This document shows, one piece after another, positions 1-39,600 of a stretch of DNA of 64,000 nt. Origin of the DNA: Colius striatus (taxonomy: Eukaryota > Chordata > Aves > Coliiformes > Coliidae); contig NC_084760.1 in assembly GCF_028858725.1 (NCBI RefSeq), positions 66,841,867 to 66,905,866 on the forward strand. Direction: 5' to 3'. Position 1 is the first letter of the stretch, and every line of letters begins with the position of its first letter. The notes under the pieces are model-generated. The model made no database searches. It was not told the DNA's origin and worked only from the letters and a program-made list of their open reading frames with translations. The translations under genes and the position numbers were made by a program.

Positions 1-1475
1 AGCAACGGGAAAGTACTCCAAATGTGACAGGTCCCATGAATAGGTCTTTCAAGCTCCACCTCAGCTGATACTTGAAGCTAGTCATTTCTTTATTGCCCCA
101 ATTTATTCTCTTGAAAATTAGAAAGCACAAAATGATTACTATGATGTAACCTCCATCACAACATCCAAGAGGCAAAAAGCTGATTTTCCTTTGGACTCTG
201 ACACTGTGCTTTGTCCCCAGTGGGGAAAAACAAGTAGGCAGCAATAAATGTTTCCAGAAGACTATTAGAGCTAATGAGTTAAAAGATTGACCTACTTGAC
301 TATGATGGTTAAAAATATAATGCCTAGACCTAATTTCATTGAAGCGCGTGTGATTTCATAAGACTGCGTGCCCTTTACTAGTGTACTTCCCTTGAATAGA
401 TATTCCACGGGTCTACCCATGCCTTACATGTGCCTGCAAAGCCTTTGTGTTTTATCTAGCAAAACCTGGGAAAATCCCATCAACAGAAAGCACTTTGGTC
501 TCCTGTTTCACCAGGATGATTGAAAATCCAAAGTGTTTCCATTGTTTGTGCTTCTCAGAAAAAAAAAGCGCTTTTGCTTTAGCATGTGTGTTGCTCACCA
601 GGAAGAGCATGCTGAGGACCAATCCCATAAAATAGGTTTCTGGGACAGTAGTACACAGAATGGTTGCCAGCTTTTTCCAGAAAACATAAGCTGTTTCACA
701 GAGCATTAAAATTAATACAGCTTAACATTACTTCTGCCCTAAATCGATTCAAGATGTTAAAGGGACACGGAACCTTTCAATATGTTTATTGTACTGGTGT
801 TATCTTACTCTATATTGTCTTAGGATGTGACCTAAGGTCTTTGGAGCCATGGGGGCTTTTCCAATTGACTTCAGGTAGCTTTTGATTGAGCTGCAAGATT
901 CTCCCACCCATCACTTCAAACAAAAATCCCCAGCAATTGCAGTACACTTAAAATGCAATAAATGACTATTCGACAGGAGATGTTACAAGCAGCTTTAGGA
1001 TACAGTGCATGTTGGCATGAACATACCTCTTTAATGTTGCATTTGAGCATTTTAAAAATTACTGCAAGCTTTTCTTTTAATCATTTGATGTAACAGAAGC
1101 AACACCTGTGCTAGTGAGTTGGGGCAATCAGTAGTAAGTAAATATAAATAGATTTCTGCTCTGCCACAGGGTTGCTAGATATCCTTGGTCAGTCACTCTA
1201 TTTGTAACTCAAATCTCTGTTGTGACAGAGTAGGTTTACAAGTTCACCATCTTCCAAAACAGGATGAGACTTGGGATCCTGAATCACACTCTTCAGTGTA
1301 TGTCTTCTCAAGGGTCTCAGTAGTCAGATGACCTTCAGCTAGGGCTGACTCTCAACGGGACAGTTCTGCTCTGCTGATACCCCAACGAGCTTCAAGCAGT
1401 GTTGACCATGTGCCCCCTACAACAGTCCAGCATTGTGTCAAGGCAACACAGGTAGCACTAGACAGAGGTAACTGC

Positions 1476-1504
1476 CATAGTTTTCAGTGTTACTGAAAAC
1501 TATG
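1476..1504. repeat. Perfect 13-bp inverted repeat with 3-nt loop
   Basis: The arm CATAGTTTTCAGT (1476-1488) is followed by GTT and then by its exact complement ACTGAAAACTATG (1492-1504). It lies in TRIM67 intron 8. No flanking transposon ends are obvious. Confidence 0.9.
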
Positions 1505-2049
1505 CAATTATATGTCAGTGCAACACAAGCTCCACGCTGATACATGTGGTCTCCATGTGATCTGCCCCTGGAGGCAGCTTCAGTTAGAGCATGTCTCCCC
1601 ACCACTCTGTTGCACAGAGCAGAGCTCCAAACACAGCTCCATTCTCTCCTGTGGGAGAAAGAGGGGTTTGGTAGCGATGGCTCAGGGACACTCTGAAGTC
1701 CTCCTTTGTACAAGCTGGTTGTACTTGTTGAGACGCTTTTCAGTGTAATGGCTCAGTTGGATGGAAGCTGTCACTCAGCCCTCACTGCCAAAGTCTCTTG
1801 TGTCCAGATCACCCTAGGTGTGACCTACAGCACTACCTTTAATCAGCAAACACCTGTATTTTGTACAGGCGATCACCAGTGCGTTGCCTAATTACTATGC
1901 AACCTGCAGCCGAGCTTCTTCCTAAGGAAGAGAATTGATCACCTTTCTCCCTCTGCTCCTCCAGCAATGGGAGAGAAATCCCAGTGTGCTGTGCTCCTGT
2001 CTGCTGATGCCATGGGTAGAATATGTACTAACAGGCTTAAATCACAGCA

Positions 2050-2222
2050 GGGGGAGGGGATTTAGGCTAGACATCAGGAAAAAACCGCTAAACAGTGAGG
2101 ATAACAAACAGTAGCACAGATTGCTAAGGTGCAATTGCTGCCACTAGCGATTTTTAAGAAGGAATAAAATAACTGCATTTAGCAAGGAGATGGACTAGAT
2201 GGCTTGCTGAGACCCCTTCCTC
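2050..2222 (+). repeat. Degenerate CR1 LINE 3' fragment
   Basis: The sequence contains TTTAGGCTAGACATCAGGAA and later GGACTAGATGGCTTGCTGAG, which correspond to conserved positions of the CR1 3' region (TTTAGATTGGATATTAGGAA and GGACTAGATGATCT). The typical terminal octamers are not recognisable. It ends about 60 nt from exon 8. Confidence 0.65.
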
Positions 2223-2277
2223 TGGTACAAAGCAGAAAAGCAGCTCAGTGATGAGAAAAGCATGCAAGCAGTGCTTA

Positions 2278-30060
<27,783 letters not shown>

Positions 30061-30223
30061 TTGGTGGCATAGAGTAATAATATATGGGGAAGGGAGGCGG
30101 GGGAGGAGGGAGGGCAGGAGTAGGAGGGGGCGGGAGGAGCCCTTTCCCAGCAAATAAGTGGACGCTGTCTCTACGGCTGGAGACAGTGAAAACATTTTTT
30201 AAAGGATCTCTGTACAGCTATAT

Positions 30224-30230
30224 CTTTATA
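30224..30230 (-). promoter_or_regulatory. Possible TATA box upstream of TRIM67
   Basis: The minus strand reads TATAAAG here, just outside the CpG island and about 500 nt upstream of the TRIM67 start codon. If used, transcription would start near 30,200. CpG-island genes usually lack a TATA box, so this is only a candidate. Confidence 0.2.
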
Positions 30231-33200
30231 CGTTTAAATAACGCCATTGTTTGGGCAGCGGATTGAAGGCAGGCGGGGTTTCGTTATGCCGAGTAGCCCT
30301 TGCTCCCCTCCCCCAAAGCAAGGTGGAAGGGAAGAGGCTCTCCCACAAACTAAGAGCATGTATCCCCTTCATACAGACCTCGGCCCGCTGGAGTCCAACC
30401 CAGCTGCACAAAATGTCAGGCCTTAGTCGAGAGAAGAAGGAAAAAGGGGTTAAAGGAGAAACTGGTACCCTGGCGACCAGTGCCGTGGCTGTAAGGGCAG
30501 GCAGAGCTTGGGGAGAGGGGCCACATCGCCCCGGCAGAACCCCGGCAGAAATGTGATATGAAGACAAATGGGGGATGACAGCTGAGAGTTTATGAACTGA
30601 AAATAATCGTCCTTAGAAGAAAGAAACCAGCAGTGGGAAAACCCCCATCTGTTTTGTTTACTCTACATACGCTTAGCGTGGATGTAGCGGTGGTTTATTT
30701 TCATAGTGAAGAGATTACACATGAGTGATTTCGCTGCTTTTTCCTCCCCTCCCCTTCTCTATCATTATTCTCCTGTCTTGTTTAAAAGCCACATCTCTGT
30801 TAACTTCAGTTCCATAAGCATTTGTTTGTTTCAAAATGTGAGCTGGTTGTTTCAGAGCAGCTATTTTAAAAAATGCAGAACTAACTGGGGTCAAATGAAA
30901 AGAGAAAAGAAAGAACATATTAAAAGCATCCCCTCTCATAATATTTCTCAGGACGTGACAAGCATTTTGTGACTCTGGCTAGGACAGGATTTTCTAGTTT
31001 TAGGGTTTGCGTTTGCCAGATTATTAAAACTGTTGATGCATAGAGGAGGAAGAATGGGGACAGAGAGCAGGAATATATTAAAGGTTCCAGCTTTTTTGTC
31101 ATTTCTCTGCCGTTTTCCTTCTTATATCTTGCCTATCCGTTCTCATGTCAAGCTGAGAGGCAAAAATAGTCCCAAGGGGTTTAAAGCTTTGAAGTTCCCC
31201 AGTTCAAATTGGAAAGGGGCAGGTTTGTCCCCTAGCACATAAAAGAAACAGTCCTGACCCACATAAACCTGACTGTCTTCTGGCTAGGTGTCTTTTTCTT
31301 TCATGTGACCTCTGTGCTGAGATTTTACAGACTCTGTATTTGGGCTACCTCCAGAGAGAAACCTCAGCAGTGCAAGATGTTCTGAAACACCACTGATTTC
31401 ACATCTATCTTATGCTACTACATCACCAGAAAAGAAAACAAACAAAAAAAACCCAACCAAAAAAGATGTGGGTTAAATGCTGTTATCTTCATAGTCTCTG
31501 CTCTCTGCTCTACAATCTGTCAGCACCGAGAGTTGATGTATGCTAAAGATTTCTCACATATCTATAGGGGAATCCAAGGCACAAATTTCAAATCTCTATT
31601 GGAAGTCATAATCCTAAAGGTAATTAGGAAGGCACAGTAACTTTTTTCATGGCCATTTGCTTTCTTTTTTCATGTGTCATATGTAAGGTGACAGTGATCA
31701 TGATGTCTGTAATGGTAGTATTTGCTCCGGGACATCTAAGGGAAACTGGACATATCAGAAATGAAGAAGTGGAAATAAAAAAGTTTGAACACCAAACTCA
31801 AGCAGCTCCCCTTTATAGCTGCTCTTTAGCTGGGGCTTACAAATTCCACAGTTCTCCTATAGTGAATTTTACGTTTCCAGTTTGATCATTACTCTAGAGT
31901 TTATCTAAAATCTTGAGACTGTTTGTACTTGACTACAGAGGGAAAGGGCAAGAGAGAAACCATCTCTGAAGTACAACCACTCTACTTCAAACTGCCCTTT
32001 ACTTCTCTCCACAAACCTGATCTGGCCTTAGAGCACACTTCTATAACAGATGACATTTGAAATGTGGTGTGACTTGTACTTAATTCAACATCTTTTTACA
32101 CCTACTTTAGAAGTTTGTCTGAGGGATTTATGCCCAGGAGAGCTGTGGTTTGGAGAGAAGGGAGAGCTGCGTGGTCCGGTGTGCTTGTTTACCTATCCTA
32201 GTGATCCCAGAATAGCTCTAGTTTCCAAGGAATTGTAGAGTTTGAATGCAGAAGTCTTCATCCTCATGGCACCAAAGACGGCACCTCCTGTAATGATACT
32301 TAGTGCTCTGATGGGTTTAGGTTGCATAGATTTTTCTCCTTATGGCAGGTGTTTATCTATACAGCTCTAAATATGCTACTGATGATGGAGATGAACAGTC
32401 AAAACATTGCTGTCATCCTTTACTGCTCCAGAGGCCAGAACAGAAACCAATCCAAGCGTTAGAAAGTGGCAGTGAGCGTGGGCAGACTCTTGCTGACGAA
32501 CAGATCACAGGGAGTCGATCCTGTTAATTTTAATGGAGCTATTCACAAAGCACTGTTTGGGCTGAGCTGATAGAATCAGGCCTTTACTATGTTTTGTAAT
32601 CAAGCCTTCTTTATAATGGAGATGATCCCATCTTTTTATGTTCAAATGAGTCTTTAATCTGTTAGAGCTGTAACAGTGTATGGATAACCCAGAAACCCTA
32701 TTCTGGCAATCCTGGCTTTGATCTTTATTTTAGTGCTTCAGTATCACCAGTATCATCCCCATAAACTATTTACCCTCTGTAAGAACTATTAGCATCTTTT
32801 GTATACCCCTGTCAGGAAAAACAAAAAAAGCTAATGAAGTTTATTTATAAATTTGTGTTTAAAAAAAGACACATCAGGTTGCAGTACAATCCCCCAGTAA
32901 GGAGAGAGATTTGATTCATCTTTTTGCCTATCTTGTTTTATTGCTTTTGCCTTCTCTTTCAGTTTGTTGTTCCAGGTTTTGGAGGTTTTTTGAGTTGTTT
33001 CCCCCTTCATTTTCTTCTACCTTTTTTATATTTCACATTCCCCTTACACATTAACCCCTTTCCAATTAGTTTTCCTTCTTTATTTTCCCATTTTTTTACC
33101 TCAATAGCTGTCCACAAAGGTTACTTCACTTTCTTCAGTTTTCTGCTTTTACCACCGCTGCTTCCTCACAGGGAACTTTTTTTATTCCAGTGTTCCAGCA

Positions 33201-33600
33201 TCCCTCATGCTAACTGCTAACGGGCATCACTCCAAGCACACATGCTCTCATTTGATGGGTAACAGAGAAGGCAAAAAAGGATCTTATCTCCACAGGTATT
33301 TATTCCATTGCAAAAAGGGCAGAGAGGACAGAATGCACCTGGGCTAATGCCAGCATCTTGTGTAGTGGTGTAAGGTGAAGAATCTCTCTGCCTCAATATA
33401 AATGTGTGATGCTCAGTTTTCCGTGGAGGATGCCCTCAGCAACCACTGCAGACAACACAGCTGCAGCTGCTGGTCATCTCTCAGTCTTAGTCTGAAGTAC
33501 TAACCAGTGGCTGTGTGTTTTGATACACATCTTACACACACCTTGGCGTGGCTGGAGTGCATAATGAACAACACACCACTCTGTAATCTCTCCTCTCTGC

Positions 33601-33620
33601 TTGTTCTTTGTTCTTTGTTC
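33601..33620. repeat. Tandem TTGTTCT repeat (about three units)
   Basis: Two full TTGTTCT units and a third lacking its last T are joined head to tail. Each contains a CTTTGTT/TTGTT core similar to SOX-type HMG sites. Functional use is unproven. Confidence 0.8.
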
Positions 33621-36600
33621 ATATTCTCTCCCCAGATTCTTCTTCCAAACATTCCCATCTCCAGCTGATGCTGGTGTTGCAAGTTCTGTTTGAGGGGTGA
33701 TGTGGCAAAGAGGCACAAGAGGGTAGGCTTCCACTGTGGCTTAGAGGAAGAGTTGATGTATGCAGTCTGTGAGGCAGGGAAGCTTTGGAAATGGTAGCCA
33801 TGTGCTGTCCGTCTCCCTTCTTTCCATGGTTTTGTAAATTTGCATTAGGTTTATTATGTAGGTGTAACAGTTTTGGAATTGGTTGGTTCTGAGATTTTCT
33901 TTCTGAGCGTGCATTCAAGTAGCTATTATGTTATTTAGGGTTTTCAAATGTTTGCACATTGATCTGTTCATGAAAGAAATGAAAGCAGAGCTTGGCAGGA
34001 GCCCAGAAGAGTGCCACAGAAGCATGGCTGCTGATAAAAAGCTTATCTGTTGGCTAGCAGAAGACTGTATCTGTAATAGAAATGCAGTTACATATTGAAT
34101 TTTCTCTGTCAGTGGAGTAAATCTGCCATAAAAATTATAATTCACAAGAGAGGACAAGTCTATACAATGGAATTTTATTCAGACTGTCTGCTGAGTATAT
34201 GCTTGTTATGATGGTTAAATGGCAAAAAAAGATGCTTGATCCTAAACATTGCTTGACAAATACTCATGGTTTTGAATCTATTTCAGCAATCTGTGAAGGA
34301 AATTCAATACAGGGGAAAATAGTGCTTTAAATATATGTGCCAATAAAAAGCAGCGGGTTGGCACACACAAATTTCAGTAAGAGATCAGTTTCAACACTTC
34401 TTAACAAATCTGTATTGAAAAGAAAGCGCAAAGGAAGCCCTGAAGGCACTAACCTACCATCTGGACTCTTCAAAAATAAGATCTCATCTTTCTGTGATGT
34501 TGTAAAAATACCTTGGCCTGCAAGCCTCCAGAATTACTCCAGGGACATCTTGGCTCTTCTGTTGTGCAAGGAGCCCTCTCTTTGTTGCTCTCCCTGCAGT
34601 GGAGTGAGAACATTTCCTTTGCTGCTACAGTTGAACCCACAGGTAGCATCCTCAAAAGGGTGCTTGCTCTTTTGAGTGCCTGTCTGGTCAGAAGAGCATG
34701 AAATTATGCCCTGTTTTGGACCTGTTTCAGAGCACATTGACAACTGGACCATGGCCAGCATCTTCACAGTACAATTATTATGGAGAGCTCTTGTCATGTT
34801 TGTTGCCCTTTGTTTTTTTAAAGTAAGTATGCAAACTTCTCACAGAGGTGATTTGTTTTCAGTGGTATTATGGCAGAGATTGGGTTATAGCTCCTCGTTT
34901 TGTTCCCTTTGCCCACCTGAGAAGTGGGTCATAGGAAGATGTCCTGAGCATGAATTTGCAGTCCGTCTGTCTCAACCCTCTGCACCCATTCTGCCATGGT
35001 TCCCTGCTCTCCTCAGCTGTCCCCATGGTCATCCTATTCATGCTTGTAAGGAAAAGAAGTTTATCTGTTTTTTTAAGAAGATATTTTTGGCTTTTTATAA
35101 GAATCCTTTTATCCAAGGATTATGTCCTATCCAAACCTGTCCTGGTATTCTCTTTTGGTAGGAAGACTGGAAAGAGGCAGGACAAATTTATGACATCCTA
35201 AGCATTAGGGGTGGGAGAGAAGAGAAGACATCTCCAACAAAACCAAAGGAAAAGCAACTAATCTTAACACTGAAGTGCTAGTGTTTCCTAAGAGCACAGA
35301 ATGGGCTGAAAGTAAACAGACATTTGAAAAAGAAGCTAGACTGGGTTAGGTACTTGTATATACCAACTGTAAAGTGGAGGTGAATTGCCACCATGTGGCA
35401 ATCTCGCCACATGTAAAGAAAATTCATACATAAAGAGGATGGTGAATTTTTGTTCCTGAGGGGGCAGGCAGTATTCTGTGAACTAGGCTAGGGAACTGAT
35501 CCTGTTTGTGACTCACTGAGAGGGGTCTTTTATCAAGAAGAGATACCCAAGTAGCTTTTCTACAGCTTTAGAAAAGTTAAAAAATGTTATCATTGTTAGC
35601 AAGAGACAACCAATGAGGAAATTTCCCTGAGCCACGGTGGATCTGTAAATACCCCAAATACCCATTGCTTTTCTATTCTACAAGCAGCTCAAGATCAGAA
35701 TCTCCCACAAAGTCTCCAGAAACTGTGCCCTGAAGGCTTGTTTGAAAGACCAGGAGATCTGTGAGATCTGCGTTAGCTGTAGCTACTGGGACAACACTTA
35801 CAGGCAGTTCTAGGGGGTTTGACCAAAGCCTCCTCTGTTTATTGCAGTGTCACCCAAAAGCATAAAAAATCAAGAGACTCGGAAGATACATGGAGAAACA
35901 AGGGGCAGGAGCCAAGGAAACAGGATCACTGGGGAGAAATGTAGGAGATGATAATTGAAAGTGAGGATGGGTCGACAGGTTGCAGTAACTGGGGCTGCCT
36001 CGGGCTTCCCCATCTCATTTCAGCTTGATTTCAGTAAATAAGGACTCCCACATTTTCATGTAGCAGAGAGTCAAGATAGGAGAGGCCTTTTATACACGTG
36101 GGGACTCGTGTGCTGCCAGCTGGTGATGAGACAAGCACTGTAATCCAGCATAAATCTCTGTCACCACTGTAAAGGGAGGTCCTTTCTGCCTCAAGACCTA
36201 GCTGCCCATTCTTATATCTCCTATGCTCATGGTAGCTTTCACACAGCCACAAGGATTAATACAGCCTAGGATAGTTAGTTTTCAGCATCAGCATCTTGAT
36301 TCAGAGATACTCGTGCCTACACATGGACGGGAGCAGGGAGGAGTGGCCCTTTGCAGCACTACTGAGAATTTGAGCCAGATTCAAAGAGCAACACCCGTGG
36401 CATCAATCAGGTGGGAAGGCAAGTCAACAAGATACCAAGTTTTATATTCCCTTTTTCATCAACAGAACTCCTCACCTACCCAAGATTTATGTGCCCCTCT
36501 CTTCAGCAGCTTGTTGAGCTGCCCAATAGGAAGGAGAAAATAAGATGTCAGACAAATCAATCACACTCACACCAGCAATGTATTTTATTGCTTTGTTTAG

Positions 36601-39600
36601 CTGATTCGAAAAACAACTTCTGCCTTTGTCCTCTCTTTCCCTTTGCTATGTTTTCCTTTCATCTATGATAGTATCTTTTAATATTCTTAAATAAATACAG
36701 AGATTCTGCTTCCCTCTTCCTTATGTTGCTGTCCTTCACTGTTCTTCACGCTCTTCTTGCTGCAGAGAAACTCTCTTGCTCTTTCACCCTTCTCTCATGA
36801 CACCTATCACAGCCTTTCTGCCTCTCTCCCTCCACTCATCTCATAGACAGGCAGACAACCCTCCCTGGGGACAGCCACTCACATCAGAGATTTTATTTGT
36901 CAGTGTGCGTTGCCTAATGCCAGCAACCCCAAACAGAAGCATAGCAGAGAGGTTTGCATGAAAAAAGTGGCATCACCCAACTCCTGTGCACCTCCAGCAC
37001 TACATTTGGTCATCGAGGGATGTAGGAAGCTGTCACCATTTAGCCTACTGGGAAGTACCGACCTAGAAGAAATGCAAGGCCTTCTCTGGTCCAGAGGCAG
37101 AAGGTACAAAGACAACTATGAATCCTCCAGACACACCAGACACTCTGGTCCATCGGATTCAGGTTCTTTATGGTGATTTTGCACCATTGTAACCACCGAT
37201 TTCAATACCTTGAACTGCTTTTTCACCATAGCGTGTACAGAACATAAAGTATCCACAGAATTGAGTATATGCCTGGGCTAGTTCCTCTTGCTATCATCCT
37301 GTAGGAATGGTTAATCCACTTTCAAGCCTCCTATTCTTTCCTTGGGCTTCATTATTTCCCAGTACACACCATGTGGGAAACCAGAAATCCCACTTCTCAA
37401 AAAAAACCCCAAAACCCAACCATTACCAATCTGATTTCAGTTTTCTTCTACACTTGCTTTGACACCCACAAAGATAAATGAAATGCCAATATTTGTGAAA
37501 TACCCAATCAACTGCATGCATATTTAAAACTGAACCTGTGCTGACATTACCCCAGCTGCAAAGAGATTAGTCAGAATCTCCCTCCTTAACTTTTCTCTCC
37601 TAAGTCTCTTGCTGAGCTCTTGCCTCTGAGTTGATTCCACTTTTAATTTTGTGTTTCCATCAATAGCAGGGAAGTAAAACAGCTGAAGGGGACAGATAAG
37701 GGACTTAGCCCACTACAACCACCACCCGACTCCAAATTGGATTGACTGGCTGAGTGCCCCCAAATCCTCTATGGATATGCAATTTCATAGAAAGAAAAAA
37801 ACCTCCATGCACAAAGAAAAATATGTGGAAAATAATAAGGCCACTTTATGAAACACAACAGCCTCAGCAATGTGTGTATGATTATAACCTTAATTAAAAT
37901 GTAACATACATGCCCTCATGATACCTGAGGAAAAAAGAACTCTAGCTGATTATTTAGTTTGTCCTTTTAGTAAATGATGTTATTTTTGCAAGCCAAAGAA
38001 GAAAAGAAAAACTGCCATATCACATCAGCCTAATGATGAACCTGGTCCACCTCATCTTTGACAGTAGCCAGTAATGGATACAGAGGGAAGACTACAAAAT
38101 AAGAGTGCAGCAAAACAGACGGGGAAAAAAAACACTAAGGAGGATTAGAGGAAGAGGAAAAACAGGTTAAGACAGGTGGAGGAACTAAAATAATTTCCTT
38201 AGTTTTGTAGAGAGCTGTGTATGCACCATATCAGCATCTTCTATGTGCATTTTGGCATCTTAAGTAGTTGGTCAGTTAATGGGAAGATTAAGATTATAAC
38301 AGTCCTACCAAAGTCCTTCATCTCAAACTAAGCAGATCTCTGCCCTAGTAGTACGCTGTGCTGTTCTCATCTCTCCTCTCACTAGCCTTCTTTTAAATGA
38401 TTCCATTTGGCTTCACAACTTGCCTCCCCTTGATCTCCTAATAGAACAGTGACCCCCTGATTGCTTTCTAGGAGCTCTGCCTGCAACCTAACCTTTCCAG
38501 ACTGCCAGGCTTCCCTTTGCTCATTTCCCTCCCACTGTGCTACCAGCGTCATCAGTCTCTTTCTACATTTCAACCTTTCCATTTTCTTTCATTATTTTTC
38601 TGCTAGGAAAACTCGGTGTAGCCTATTCACTGCTGAAACACCACAGAAATTGCTGAGTGACCCCAAAACAATTAATCAGTGGTACGTTACAACATCTGCA
38701 GCAGCTCATTTAGCAGTGCCACAAGTGATTTGCACGAGGGGAGCATGGTGATTTCTGTTTGCTCCCAATGATTGGCATACCTCCAGTTTGAACACTGCTG
38801 GGTTCTGATCCACTAAATCTGTTTTGATTTGAAAAAGATAAATCCCCTGTGCGTGATCCCATGTGAACACACCCAGCACAAGTCCACGAGCAAGAGATGG
38901 GGCTGGGGGGAGAGATTCATTTCACCCAGACAGCGTGGCTTACCCAGGTACTACTGCAGGCACCCAGCCAGGCTAGACCTGGCACTTGCCCTTCAGGGGG
39001 GTCAAGCTGGATAAGGGAAATGCTGTCCCCGGGAACTTTGTCTGCTGAAGTGTCAGTAGCAGCTCCAGCTACAGGCTGGAGGGGTACTGTGGGTGCTGAT
39101 GCTGGAGGAGATGGGAACATCATTCTTTCGGCTAAACACAAGTTTGTAGCACACGTGCCTAGTCTCCTCACTGCCCTGCCTTCAGGTTCTTTCTGGCCTT
39201 GCCAACAACTGTTTCTGTCCATACGATGACTGTGGGTGGCAATGCTAGCTCTGACATTCAGATTTAACTGACCCTTATCCCTCAAGGACATGGAGCAGAA
39301 CAAAGAGCTATGCTATAAATACAGTGAAATAGGCCATGCAGCCTTGTCTGGAGAGTGCTTCATCGTCTTGCCTGGGGGTTCAACGTGAGTGTAGGTTCTC
39401 TGAGGTGCCAGGAGAAGCGGCATGGCTGTGCAGCCTTTCTGCAGCCCTGGCACCACTGAGGGCACTGCTTCCCTCTGTTACCTCTTATGTGTGTTCAAGG
39501 ACATTCCGCTGGTCTTCCTTCTCTTCTCAGAGATTGTGACTAAACCTGCATGGCTCACACTGTGCCTTGTTAGGTAGGACAAAATGTGTTCAACCATTTC

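Noticed and set aside
447..706. Overlapping ORFs at the left end tested as the missing TRIM67 SPRY exon
   Set aside because: The translation has none of the distal SPRY features (for example a DLN...LTFFING-like strand), so the last exon is taken to lie outside the window.
34337..35161. Two abutting plus-strand ORFs of 112 and 161 codons upstream of TRIM67
   Set aside because: No domain, no splice or promoter context, and overlapping open frames on the other strand; judged chance.
38897..39303. Both strands open for over 110 codons in a slightly GC-rich patch
   Set aside because: No recognisable domain and no exon signals; double-strand openness fits composition.
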